A stretch of 64,000 bases of DNA from Alteribacter aurantiacus DSM 18675 (GCF_000429705.1 NZ_KE386941.1:1116001-1180000); one strand, 5' to 3'. Shown: positions 6,642-14,864, counted from the stretch's first letter. Notes: generated by a model not told the origin, from the letters alone. Numbers and translations: made by a program.

Positions 6642-9377
6642 TTATGATTTTGCTTTTTTTGTTTCTTTTAACGCTCTGCGAAGTACCATTGGTAGAATAC
6701 CACCGTGGCGGTAGTAATCAATTTCTACTTCACTGTCGAAACGAGCAAGTACATCAAACGAAGTTTCTTTACCGGTATCAGGGTGCTTTGCAACAACCGT
6801 TACCATTTCGCGAGGCTGGATCTCGTTCGTCACTTTAACATCAAAGTGCTCTTCACCAGTAAGCCCTAGGGATTCTGCACTGTCCCCTTCTTTAAACTGA
6901 AGTGGAAGTACGCCCATAAGAACGAGGTTACTACGGTGAATACGCTCAAAGCTTTGAGCAATAACCGTTTTTATTCCTAGTAAATTCGTTCCTTTGGCAG
7001 CCCAGTCACGGGAGCTTCCCATTCCGTAATCGTTACCGGCAAGAACAACAAGACCAGTGTCTTGTTCTTTATATTTCATACACGCATCATAAATCGCCAT
7101 TACTTCACCAGTTGGCCAGTAAGTGGTGTATCCACCTTCAGTACCCGGTGCAAGTTGGTTTTTAATACGAATATTTGCAAACGTTCCGCGCATCATCACT
7201 TCGTGGTTACCACGACGGGATCCGTATGAATTGAATTGTGCAGGTGTTAACCCTTTTTCAATCAAGTACTTTCCTGCAGGGCTGTCTTTAGCGATCGAAC
7301 CTGCTGGAGAAATGTGGTCAGTTGTAACACTATCACCAAGCTTCGCTACTGCACGCAGGCTGTTAAGCTCTTTTACGTCTTCAGGATCTTCACTCATATC
7401 TTCAAAGAATGGTGGGTTTTGAATATAAGTTGATTCGTTATCCCACTTGTAAAGGTCCCCTTCAGAAGTTTGAAGCTTATTCCAACGCTCGTTATTATCG
7501 AATACTTTTTCGTATTCACGCTTAAATAACTCCGGAGCTACTGCTTCATCCATATATTTCTTGATTTCAGCGTGACTTGGCCAAATATCTTTGAAATAAA
7601 CATCTTTGCCGTCTTTATCTTGACCGATCGCTTCAGTATGAAGGTCAATGTCAACGGTCCCTGCAAGGGCATATGCAACCACAAGCGGTGGAGATGCTAA
7701 GTAATTTGCCTTCACAAGCGGGTGAATACGTCCTTCAAAGTTACGGTTACCACTTAAAACAGAAGAGACAGTCAAGTCATTGTCAGCGATTGCTTTTTCA
7801 ATTTCCATTGGCAATGGTCCACTGTTTCCGATACATGTTGTACAACCGTACCCTACAAGATTAAAGCCCAGTTTGTCCATGTACGGCATGAGGCCTGCAT
7901 CTTCAAGGTAACCTGTTACAACTTTAGATCCAGGTGCAAGACTTGTTTTTACGTATTCCGGAACTTCAAGGCCTGCTTCAACCGCTTTTTTAGCTACCAA
8001 TCCTGCACCAATCATAACGTGAGGGTTGGATGTATTTGTACAGCTAGTAATCGCCGCGATTGTCACTGCACCCGTTTTTAATGTTGATGTTTTTCCGTTT
8101 GGATGGTCTACATCCACTGATTTATTTATCTCATCAGGTTCTAGACCGAAACCTTGGTTTCCTACTGGAGCCGTAAGAGACTTATTCCACTCTTGTTTCA
8201 TCTGGGAAAGAGGGATTAAATCTTGTGGGCGTTTAGGTCCCGAAAGGTTTGATTCAATTGTTGAAAGGTTGATTTCTACAACATCCGTAAAACGAGGCTC
8301 GTCTTTGCCTGGCTCATAGAAAAGGTCGTTGGCTTTACAGTATGCTTCAACAAGTTGAACTTGTTCTTCAGATCGACCAGTAAAGCGCATGTAGTTTAGC
8401 GCTTCTTCGTCAACCGGGAAGAAACCGCAAGTAGCACCATATTCAGGCGCCATGTTGGATATCGTCGCACGGTCAGCCAATGGCATTTCAGCAAGACCCG
8501 GGCCGAAGAATTCAACAAATTTACCTACAACTTTCTTTTCACGAAGGACTTGCGTTACTTTTAATGCAAGGTCCGTTGCAGTCGCCCCTTCCGGAAGAGC
8601 TCCTGTAAATTTAACACCAATAACTTCCGGAACTGGGAAATATGAAGGTTGCTGAAGCATTCCTGCTTCGGCTTCAATTCCACCAACACCCCATCCGAGT
8701 ACACCAATACCATTGATCATTGTTGTATGAGAATCCGTACCTACAAGTGTATCAGGGAAAGCTACGCGCTCTCCGTTATCGTTTTCATTTTCTTGTACTA
8801 CATTAGCAAGATACTCTAGGTTTACTTGGTGAACGATTCCTGTTGCCGGGGGTACCGCTCTGTAGTTATCCAATGAGTTCTGTGCCCAGCTAAGGAACTT
8901 GTAACGCTCTTCATTACGTTGGAACTCAAGCTCCATGTTTTTAAGTAAGGAATCTGCCTCTCCAAAATCATCCACCTGTACAGAGTGGTCAACTACGAGG
9001 TCAACCGGGATAGCAGGATTGATTTCGTTAGGGTCTCCACCTAAATCAGCCATTGCTTTACGCAAGGAAGCGAGGTCTACTACCGCAGGTACCCCGGTGA
9101 AGTCTTGAAGGATAACTCGGGAAGGCTTAAATGGCACATCGATTGCTTTTTGCTCGTCTGTACCCCATTTAGCCAGGTTTTCTACATGTTCTTCTGTAAT
9201 GACTCTGCCATCATGCTGACGGAGAACACTCTCTAAAAGCACCTTTACAGAGTATGGGAGGTTGGAAACGGTTCCAACTCCGGCATTTTCAATTGCTTTT
9301 AAATCATAGTAATAATAGGTTTTTCCATTAACTTCAAAAGATTTTTTAGAATTGTATAATGTTTTACTATTCGACAT
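6642..9377 (-). CDS. acnA: Aconitate hydratase AcnA (CitB)
   Basis: A 911-residue aconitase, close to the 909 residues of B. subtilis CitB. It interconverts citrate and isocitrate in the TCA cycle through a 4Fe-4S cluster. The three cluster cysteines are visible in SCTNTSNP (mid-protein) and GCTTCIGNSGP. The C-terminal swivel domain contains GSSRDWAAKG. Aconitases of this type also act as iron-responsive RNA-binding proteins when the cluster is lost. The frame opens at 9395, but GGAGGAGGG eight bases before the ATG at 9377 marks the start. It is monocistronic, with its own promoter and terminator. Confidence 0.98.
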   Translation of the reverse strand: MSNSKTLYNSKKSFEVNGKTYYYYDLKAIENAGVGTVSNLPYSVKVLLESVLRQHDGRVITEEHVENLAKWGTDEQKAIDVPFKPSRVILQDFTGVPAVVDLASLRKAMADLGGDPNEINPAIPVDLVVDHSVQVDDFGEADSLLKNMELEFQRNEERYKFLSWAQNSLDNYRAVPPATGIVHQVNLEYLANVVQENENDNGERVAFPDTLVGTDSHTTMINGIGVLGWGVGGIEAEAGMLQQPSYFPVPEVIGVKFTGALPEGATATDLALKVTQVLREKKVVGKFVEFFGPGLAEMPLADRATISNMAPEYGATCGFFPVDEEALNYMRFTGRSEEQVQLVEAYCKANDLFYEPGKDEPRFTDVVEINLSTIESNLSGPKRPQDLIPLSQMKQEWNKSLTAPVGNQGFGLEPDEINKSVDVDHPNGKTSTLKTGAVTIAAITSCTNTSNPHVMIGAGLVAKKAVEAGLEVPEYVKTSLAPGSKVVTGYLEDAGLMPYMDKLGFNLVGYGCTTCIGNSGPLPMEIEKAIADNDLTVSSVLSGNRNFEGRIHPLVKANYLASPPLVVAYALAGTVDIDLHTEAIGQDKDGKDVYFKDIWPSHAEIKKYMDEAVAPELFKREYEKVFDNNERWNKLQTSEGDLYKWDNESTYIQNPPFFEDMSEDPEDVKELNSLRAVAKLGDSVTTDHISPAGSIAKDSPAGKYLIEKGLTPAQFNSYGSRRGNHEVMMRGTFANIRIKNQLAPGTEGGYTTYWPTGEVMAIYDACMKYKEQDTGLVVLAGNDYGMGSSRDWAAKGTNLLGIKTVIAQSFERIHRSNLVLMGVLPLQFKEGDSAESLGLTGEEHFDVKVTNEIQPREMVTVVAKHPDTGKETSFDVLARFDSEVEIDYYRHGGILPMVLRRALKETKKAKS

Positions 9378-9400
9378 ATGTATTCCCTCCTCCATGTACT

Positions 9401-9429
9401 ATCATATAACAGATTGTCTAAATTGTCTA
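9401..9429 (-). promoter_or_regulatory. Putative sigma-A promoter of acnA
   Basis: On the minus strand -35 TAGACA (9424-9429) is separated by 17 bp from -10 TATGAT (9401-9406), 24 nt before the start codon. The -35 lies in a direct repeat TTTAGACAA-TTTAGACAA, which might bind a regulator such as CcpC; that is untested. Confidence 0.6.
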
Positions 9430-9602
9430 AATCATTGTGAAAAAAGTGACAAGTTCACTTTAGTACAATACCATGATTCGACGTTTTTGGGAATGGAAAC
9501 GCTTCATTTTACACACATACAATAATTTCCCTGCTTTCAATAACTTTAAACCGGCATTTTCAACAGCTATTCTGTGAACGCTAATGAATGGAGGTGACAA
9601 CG

Positions 9603-9752
9603 ATGACGAAAGATAAAGCCAATCATGTACGTCCCGGAATGAATGATGCGAAAGCTCAAGGAAAAGGTGCTGGCTTAAACGAACGATGGAGTGATGAGCC
9701 ATTGAGTGCTGCTGAGCGCCAGTTTAATAAAAAGACTAAAAAACGTCAGTAA
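9603..9752 (+). CDS. sspO: Small acid-soluble spore protein O
   Basis: A 49-residue SspO homologue (starts MTKDKANHVRPGMNDAKAQG). KANHV, GMNDAK, QGKGAG and AERQ-NKK match B. subtilis SspO (CotK). GGAGGTGA precedes the ATG. As in B. subtilis it lies next to the aconitase gene, but here it is divergent from it and no sspP follows. It is a forespore-specific core protein. A MITE-like element begins within ten bases of its stop codon, so its natural 3' end or terminator may have been displaced. Confidence 0.88.
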   Translation: MTKDKANHVRPGMNDAKAQGKGAGLNERWSDEPLSAAERQFNKKTKKRQ

Positions 9753-9761
9753 TTTTTTAAT

Positions 9762-10034
9762 CGGCTGTTTTCGTATAAATTGTTGCTTTTTATTATTTTC
9801 TTCATTACTTAGAATGGTTGTTGAAGCATAAGGGCCCTTCGCTTTCCATGGCGGTGCTAGCAAGCCAGTAGAAACACCTGCTTCTTCCTCTGTAAGTAAC
9901 GCTTCGTAGTTTGCTGTGTCGAAGCAACTCGTAGAAAGCTCTCAAGGTGGAACGCTCTTCACTGCCACAGAAGTCTCGTGCCCTTCTGCTTCAACTCATC
10001 TTGTATAAAAGCAACAATCCTTTTGAAAACAGCG
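9762..10034. mobile_element. MITE-like element with terminal inverted repeats and 7-bp target duplication
   Basis: The ends are imperfect inverted repeats: GCTGTTTTC, six variable bases, ATTGTTGCTTTT at the left (from 9764) and the complement of GCTGTTTTC, six variable bases, ATTGTTGCTTTT at the right (to 10033). TTTTAAT flanks both ends (9755-9761 and 10035-10041). Inside lies a second pair of arms, GTTGAAGC (9820-9827) and GCTTCAAC (9988-9995). No transposase is encoded, so it would be non-autonomous. A related compact half-copy lies at 59717-59793. Confidence 0.65.
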
Positions 10035-10130
10035 TTTTAATAAAACAAAGTTCAGTCACTTATACACAAAAAACAAGTATGCAAGCGCCTTAATGGACAA
10101 GATAGGTAAAGTAATCCACATTAAAATATA

Positions 10131-10175
10131 AAAGAAGGCCACTGAAATCGTTGTACTTTTCCAGTGGCCTTCTTT
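10131..10175. terminator. Hairpin of the GGCCACTG family, terminator-like
   Basis: A perfect 14-bp stem (AAAGAAGGCCACTG with its complement) is followed by T-rich sequence on the plus strand. It has the same arms as the hairpin at 4292-4332 and the ends of the ~180-bp repeat. No plus-strand gene except distant sspO reads into it. Confidence 0.65.
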
Positions 10176-10225
10176 TAAACCATAGAACAATATAAAGAAG
10201 AGACTGAGAAAATAGAGTGCAGAAG

Positions 10226-10254
10226 AAGATCCGAATGTTTTTTGTTCGGATCTT
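10226..10254. terminator. Hairpin downstream of the 10292-10546 gene
   Basis: A 10-bp stem AAGATCCGAA with its complement and a T-rich loop. It lies 40 bp beyond the stop of the minus-strand gene. The T tract is better on the plus strand, so which direction it serves is unclear. Confidence 0.5.
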
Positions 10255-10291
10255 TATTCCTATAAACACTTTTGTCCCTGTCTGTTTTATT

Positions 10292-10546
10292 CTATTCCAT
10301 TAGCTGTTGTTCAAATTGCTTTAATTCCGTCTCATATTGTTTAAGCTGTTGCTTTTGATGCTCTGAAGCAGTGATGTGAGCCTTTTGTATGACTTGAATG
10401 GCTTCGTTTAATTCTTGTTCTGCACGTTTGTGGTGATGACCATAGTCAACATCTCCGGAATGCAGATCATTCATGGCATCTTGTAATTGAACAAAAGCCT
10501 GTTGCGCTGCTTGAAATGCTTGCTGTTTATTTTTATCGTATGGCAT
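10292..10546 (-). CDS. Small coiled-coil protein (YtzC/DUF2524-like?)
   Basis: An 84-residue, Gln- and His-rich, fully helical protein with a heptad-like pattern (AEQELNEAIQVIQKA, then QLKQYETELKQFEQQL), predicted as a cytoplasmic coiled coil. Length and layout resemble B. subtilis YtzC (DUF2524), but the match is from memory and weak. AAAGGAGATG precedes the ATG at 10546. It is divergent from the tiny gene at 10698. Function unknown. Confidence 0.7.
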   Translation of the reverse strand: MPYDKNKQQAFQAAQQAFVQLQDAMNDLHSGDVDYGHHHKRAEQELNEAIQVIQKAHITASEHQKQQLKQYETELKQFEQQLME

Positions 10547-10697
10547 TTACGAACATCTCCTTTTTCAACTAAGACTGTTCTTAGTTTGAAACATAAAGGT
10601 TCTTTTATCCATACAAGTTAAGGAAATATTAACGACCTTTGCTTTCTTTTTTACTCTAAGAAGTGGACAGACTAAACAAAGAAAGGAGGCGATCGTC

Positions 10698-10832
10698 ATG
10701 GAAAACAACACATTTAAAAGTCAGCGAAGAAACCAACCTAAAAACAATCGTACAAACCAGCCACAACCAAAAAGTGGTTCTCATAAAACGAAAAAAGCGA
10801 ATCATTATGGTCAAACAGACGGAGAGAGTTAA
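10698..10832 (+). CDS. Tiny Asn/Gln/Lys-rich protein, possible spore protein
   Basis: A 44-residue, extremely hydrophilic protein (starts MENNTFKSQRRNQ, ends HYGQTDGES), preceded by the near-perfect ribosome site GAAAGGAGGCGATC. Composition and size are like minor small acid-soluble spore proteins, but I do not recognise a specific Ssp family. It lies immediately upstream of the tandem structured RNAs, and no terminator separates them, so its transcript may run into the first RNA. Confidence 0.6.
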   Translation: MENNTFKSQRRNQPKNNRTNQPQPKSGSHKTKKANHYGQTDGES

Positions 10833-10868
10833 ACCACAATTTCCTATAAATAATATTGTTAGTTTGGC

Positions 10869-11129
10869 CCATACTATATGTTGAAGAGAGAGCCAAACGC
10901 TTTCTTTTCAGAGAGATGATACAGAAATATGCACCATCGAAGTGAAGTGTGGAACCTTTTAAGTCTTCTTGAGGGGTGGTTAGCTTGTACCATTAACAAG
11001 CTGTGACGCACAGTCTGAATGAACACTACATGATTACAAATGAGGTGTCTCCGAAGGACAAACATCGATAGTACCCCATACTGTATCGACTCATAAAAAG
11101 AGTGGTCACATTGCTGACCACTCTTTTTT
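10869..11129 (+). ncRNA. Structured RNA candidate, copy A
   Basis: First of two tandem copies of a ~258-nt element ending in a Rho-independent terminator (11095-11129, stem AAAAAGAGTGGTCA with T6). Features: a box CCATACTAT (10869), an 11-bp hairpin 10883-10909 with loop CAAAC, a 21-nt block 10931-10951 identical in both copies, GAGGGGTGGTTA (10971-10982), and a 28-nt identical block 11053-11080 containing GTACCCCATA. GGGGT (10973-10977) can pair with ACCCC (11073-11077). G-U pairs in the hairpin form only on the plus-strand RNA. No coding potential is conserved. Could be a riboswitch-like or trans-acting RNA; class not recognised. Confidence 0.6.
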
Positions 11130-11215
11130 CAATTCATCCGATCTGTTGAATTTCGCATCCCGCTTGTCCTTTTAATTGAGTGAAATTTTTCCATGTATTC
11201 CATAGCTCTCGCAAG

Positions 11216-11473
11216 CCATACTATTTATGAAAAGAAAGTCATACACTTTCTTTTCATTAGGTCCGGTACTTGGCACCATCGAAGTGAAGTGTGAAAGATA
11301 GGCAAACCTTAAGATTACTTGAGGGGTGGTTACCTTGAACCAGTACGCGCACATCTGTCTGAAGCAAAAGACTACGTCGTTAATGAGGTGGTTGTGAAGG
11401 ACAAACATCGATAGTACCCCATATGTATCGTTCCTATAAAGAAAAAGGTGACCGCAACCCGGTCACCTTTTTC
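11216..11473 (+). ncRNA. Structured RNA candidate, copy B
   Basis: Second copy with the same order of elements: CCATACTAT box (11216), an 11-bp hairpin 11229-11255 with loop CATAC, identical blocks at 11273-11293 and 11396-11423, GAGGGGTGGTTA at 11321-11332, and its own terminator (11441-11473, GAAAAAGGTGACC stem). Between the copies the sequence around the blocks has diverged, but paired positions in the hairpin changed together (C-G to T-A; G-U to A-U). The terminator is different in sequence from that of copy A and is symmetric, so it also ends the convergent 41-residue gene. Confidence 0.6.
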
Positions 11474-11599
11474 TTATTTCATCTTTGTTTTCAACAATCT
11501 TTCCCGGTCGATTTGTTTACCAACAACAAAGTCTGTTAAAACGCCTAAAGCGTAAACGGAAGCTGTAAGTCCCACTCCGGCTATCATCACTTTCTTCAC
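11474..11599 (-). CDS. 41-residue single-span membrane peptide
   Basis: A small ORF starting at GTG with the excellent ribosome site AAAGGAGG seven bases before it. The product starts MKKVMIAGVGLTASV and ends in a basic tail (RERLLKTKMK), giving one likely membrane segment or signal-like helix at residues 4-27. It converges on structured RNA copy B and shares its terminator. A short hydrophobic peptide opposite a small RNA is the layout of Bacillus type I toxin-antitoxin pairs such as txpA/RatA, but this is only a positional analogy. Family not recognised. Confidence 0.6.
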   Translation of the reverse strand: MKKVMIAGVGLTASVYALGVLTDFVVGKQIDRERLLKTKMK

Positions 11600-11666
11600 G
11601 ATGCTTCCTCCTTTCTTTGATGCGTTTGGATCCTTTTTTGAATATTACCTTACATTTACCCTTAAT

Positions 11667-11777
11667 TCATCTTTTTTCTGCAACTACTAACGCCAATGTA
11701 GCAATGGGTCCTAATAGAAGAGATAGTAAAAACCAGTTTAACCCACTTCTGTTTTTTTCTTTGTGCAATACCTGCAT
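11667..11777 (-). pseudogene. Remnant of a small zinc-ribbon membrane protein (tentative)
   Basis: A 36-codon frame ends in SGLNWFLLSLLLGPIATLALVVAEKR, a typical C-terminal membrane helix of short zinc-ribbon membrane proteins. Just upstream, in a different frame, the same DNA reads NQCRYCTK, a CxxC motif of the kind found at the N-terminus of that family. A frameshift between the two would explain this, hence a decayed gene. No good ribosome site is present. It lies next to a clear pseudogene, which supports decay of this locus. Confidence 0.3.
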
Positions 11778-11836
11778 TGATTAAAGATAGGTTCCCCCAT
11801 CCTAATTAGTAATTTTCCATATAATCCTCCAAACGC

Positions 11837-13500
11837 CTAGTCAATCGTCATCCCATAAATAAAGCCATTACGACTTCCCACAACAACCTTATCATTAAAC
11901 ACTGCGGGTGAAGCCTCTATGTTTACATCGATTGAGATCTGATCAATCGTTTCACCGGTTTTTCCATTTATAAGAGTGACATCACCGTTGGAATCTCCTT
12001 GGACAATGTAAGCGTTCCCTTTTTTATCGTAAACATCTACAGGTGAACTCCAGGCATAACTGCATATCCTTTGTCCATACTTCATCTCCAGTTTCCTTAT
12101 TCAAAGCCACCATGATCCCGCTATATCTACTTCCATGTCTTGCAATTGTATAAATAACGAGATCATCAATAGCTTCATTACCAATAACCGGAGTAGCAAG
12201 CACCCCGCCTACAACTCCTGGGTAGTAAAGCAGCGTAACTTTTCTGCCAAATTACGTCTCCCGTTAAACCGTTGATTTTTCGTAAGTGGCAGTCTCCGTC
12301 TCGTCCAATGTTATCTACCTCTGTAGCCGTATACAAATAAGGAACATCATCGATTACTTCTACAACGATTGTGGAATCTGTATCGTCTAGTGCAGGGAAG
12401 GACCACACCGGGGTCATTGTTTGCATATTCACGGCAATAATAGAGCCACCATTGTTTGCAAAAAATGCGAGATTTTTATATACTGCAACGGAATTTTCAA
12501 TTCCTTGATAATGATTCCCCTCTACTTTATATCTCATTTTCCATTCGTGTGGCTCCACAGTAATGCACTTTTTTTCACGATCAAATGTTGTATTAAGTGG
12601 TACTTGATAGAACATTCCGTTCTCCCCGCCAACAACAAAAGTGTCCGTTTCTCTGTTCACAAGAGCCGAACTGTCAAAGGCTCCCCACTCCCGATATGCA
12701 TCATCGTCTCTTCCAGGTATAAGGTAAAGGAGAGACCCGTCTATGAGATTATAAATATAAAAGCCGAACGATTCAGCGTAAGGAACACCGTCACCAACAT
12801 ACAAAAGTGGGTAACCTCGACTGTCAACAGAGACACTACCTTTAATTGGATTCTTCACATGAATAGGTGGTCTAGTTTGTTCGCCTGATTCAAGATCAAG
12901 AAAATAGACGTTGCCGTCAAGGGATCCTTGAATCACTTCAACAAAAGATGCTTCTCCTTTAAATGAGTCATAAATATTCATCATTTCTCTGACGTCGTCA
13001 TCCCAATGAACAATAGCTGGTTGCCCTGTCCACCCGGAACCACCACCCCAATCGGGATTAAAGCTTGTTTGAAATTGCCATGATAACGATAATGCTGCCG
13101 CTTCTTTTTCAAGAGTTCCATATGATGGCCGATCCCTGAAGTGGCCTCCTCTGAAAGTCAGCACTCCTGGAACCTCAGAATAGGTATAGGGAAATGTTTG
13201 GTTCGTATTTATGTATCGTTTTGATTCGTGATTACTTATATTATCAAAATCTATATTTTGGTGGTTATAGGACTCGATTGAGATCGGCGTAAATATATTA
13301 TCATAATGAATGCCAACTTGTGCCTCTTCACCTCGATCATTTCCTTCTAATCCTTCCTTCTTCTCCATTAACACAATCTCAGTTGTTCGCTCTTGAGCTG
13401 GCAAGATTGTTAAGTCTTCTTGCCCGATCGCAACATGGAAGTTACAGCCGCTCAACAAAAATAAGAATGACATTATAAGTATCCTTTTTTCATCTACCAA
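11837..13500 (-). pseudogene. PQQ-like beta-propeller lipoprotein, broken by two frameshifts
   Basis: Three frames have to be joined to read one protein of about 550 residues: 13500 to about 12229, about 12228 to 12065, and 12064 to 11837. Each junction needs a +1 shift. The N-terminus has a lipoprotein signal with lipobox LLSGC; the body has repeated propeller blades such as GNVYFLDLESG, DGSLLYLIPG, GSIIAVNMQ, LTGDVIWQK, MVALNKETGDEVW and VTLINGKTGE. This is the PQQ-like beta-propeller fold of surface lipoproteins; the ligand is unknown. TTG at 13500 follows GGGAGGGAGA; an ATG exists at 13521. Sequencing error cannot be excluded. Confidence 0.75.
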
Positions 13501-13574
13501 TCTCCCTCCCAGCCCTTCCAATATATCACAATTCGCAGCACCTTTTGAACATTTTTTCCTATTTATTCCATGAT

Positions 13575-13598
13575 AAAAGCTGCCCCAAAGGAGCAGCT
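13575..13598 (-). terminator. Terminator of the SDR gene
   Basis: The arms AGCTGC/GCAGCT extend inward with one mismatch and are followed on the minus strand by TTTTATC, nine bases after the SDR stop. Confidence 0.65.
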
Positions 13599-13606
13599 AG
13601 TCATGC

Positions 13607-14674
13607 TTATACTTTTATTGGTGGGCCGAAACAATAGGATTTGACCATGTGATATAGGAGGTTCTCATCCACATAAACCGGCTTTTCTTTGACACGATCA
13701 AGCATTTCTCTCGTATTTGAATCATCGAAAGCCACTTGCTTGCTCAAGTACGTTTGAAATACGCTCAATGGTTCGTTAAAGCGGACCTCTTCTTTCGTTA
13801 GTTCATTGAAACTACTGGTCGGTTTCAAGTGAACGTTATTTAGATCAAGTACGTCCTTGACGATCTTGAAGATGGCTCCATTTGTTAAGTGGTAGCTGTT
13901 TGTAATGTGGTAGATTTCACCCTTTTCAGCACGCTCTGCACCTATTGATAAAACGTTAACGACATAGTCAACAGGAACAAAGTTAGACGGCATCTCCTGG
14001 TCGCAAAGGAATGTGAAATTCTTTTCCCTTTCTTCCATGCGTCTATCCATTCTCTTTTTAAACAACTGAAAGCTTCTTAAAATACCATATAAAGCAAACG
14101 TGGTGTCCGCTTGACCCGTTTGGGAGTCTCCTATAATAATAGATGGTCGGAAAATACTAATGTCCATTTTATCATTATATGAATAAACCAAGTGTTCTGC
14201 ATGACATTTACTTTCTTCATAACTGTTCACAAAAGCGCCATCACATTGATGAAGCTCCTCCGTTCCAAACTCTTTCATACCGAGCGTATATGCCGTACTT
14301 ACATGGAAAAACTTCTCAACGCCAATACGCAATGAAAAATCGAGAATGTTTCTCGTACCTTCCACGTTAATATCAAAAGACTTTTCTCTTTCACGATCAT
14401 CAAAAGAGAGGTATGCGGCACTATGATAAACAATATCAATGTGTTCCCTCTTCAATTCTTCTATTTTTTCTTCTTCCAAACCAAGTGTAGCATCAGAAAG
14501 ACTTCCAAACACGACATGAAAACGGTCCATTAGAGAGTGGGGAATACGATCCATCAACGCTTTCTTTTTCCGTTCGCTCCTGACTAATGCATAAACCTCA
14601 TGTCCTTTTTCCAGTAAACGTTCTGTTAATTTTGAGCCCACAAAGCCTGTAGCTCCAGTCACAAAGATTTTCAT
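13607..14674 (-). CDS. NAD(P)-dependent extended SDR / acyl-reductase-like protein
   Basis: A 355-residue extended short-chain dehydrogenase. Rossmann motif TGATGFVG lies at residues 6-13 and the active-site YEESK follows NS in mid-sequence; STAYT is the catalytic Ser/Thr region. The FRPSIIIGDS segment and the overall layout match the male-sterility/thioester-reductase type NAD-binding group, which handles acyl or lipid-linked substrates; the actual substrate is unknown. It is divergent from an alpha/beta hydrolase gene across a 190-bp region with palindromes, suggesting shared control and possibly a lipid- or ester-modifying pathway. Confidence 0.85.
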   Translation of the reverse strand: MKIFVTGATGFVGSKLTERLLEKGHEVYALVRSERKKKALMDRIPHSLMDRFHVVFGSLSDATLGLEEEKIEELKREHIDIVYHSAAYLSFDDREREKSFDINVEGTRNILDFSLRIGVEKFFHVSTAYTLGMKEFGTEELHQCDGAFVNSYEESKCHAEHLVYSYNDKMDISIFRPSIIIGDSQTGQADTTFALYGILRSFQLFKKRMDRRMEEREKNFTFLCDQEMPSNFVPVDYVVNVLSIGAERAEKGEIYHITNSYHLTNGAIFKIVKDVLDLNNVHLKPTSSFNELTKEEVRFNEPLSVFQTYLSKQVAFDDSNTREMLDRVKEKPVYVDENLLYHMVKSYCFGPPIKV

Positions 14675-14704
14675 GTGACCACTCCTTTGTAATTAGATAG
14701 TTAA

Positions 14705-14837
14705 CAATATATTGAAATATCAGTTAGTCCTTGGAAATTGTCTCGTAAGTGCCACGTTTTTTTCTATAAAAATCAAGACTTCTTTTATAATAACATTGTT
14801 TTCCCACGAACAATAAGGTATATTGTTCAATATATTA
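14705..14837. promoter_or_regulatory. Candidate shared operator region between divergent SDR and hydrolase genes
   Basis: Two CAATATATT(G/A) palindromes (14705-14714 and 14828-14837) lie near each gene start, and a longer palindrome, GAACAATA-5-TATTGTTC, occupies 14808-14828. The latter overlaps a possible hydrolase promoter, -35 TTGTTT (14797-14802), 16 bp, -10 TATATT (14819-14824). This fits a repressor of the TetR or MarR type; the regulator is not in the neighbourhood. Confidence 0.5.
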
Positions 14838-14864
14838 AAATAGCCTTTAAATGAGGGTACTACA

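Noticed and set aside
6642..9377. Several long open frames antisense to acnA, mutS and mutL
   Set aside because: They are shadows of conserved coding sequence, without ribosome sites or family resemblance.
10869..11473. Possible T-box leader, because GGGGTGGTTA looks like part of the T-box GGGUGG motif
   Set aside because: The rest of the T-box (AGAGAG/GGUGGUACCGCG order and a downstream synthetase or amino-acid gene) is missing, and each copy ends in a terminator without a plus-strand gene behind it.
10869..11473. Possible CRISPR-like repeats
   Set aside because: Only two copies exist, each ~258 nt, with no spacers and no cas genes.
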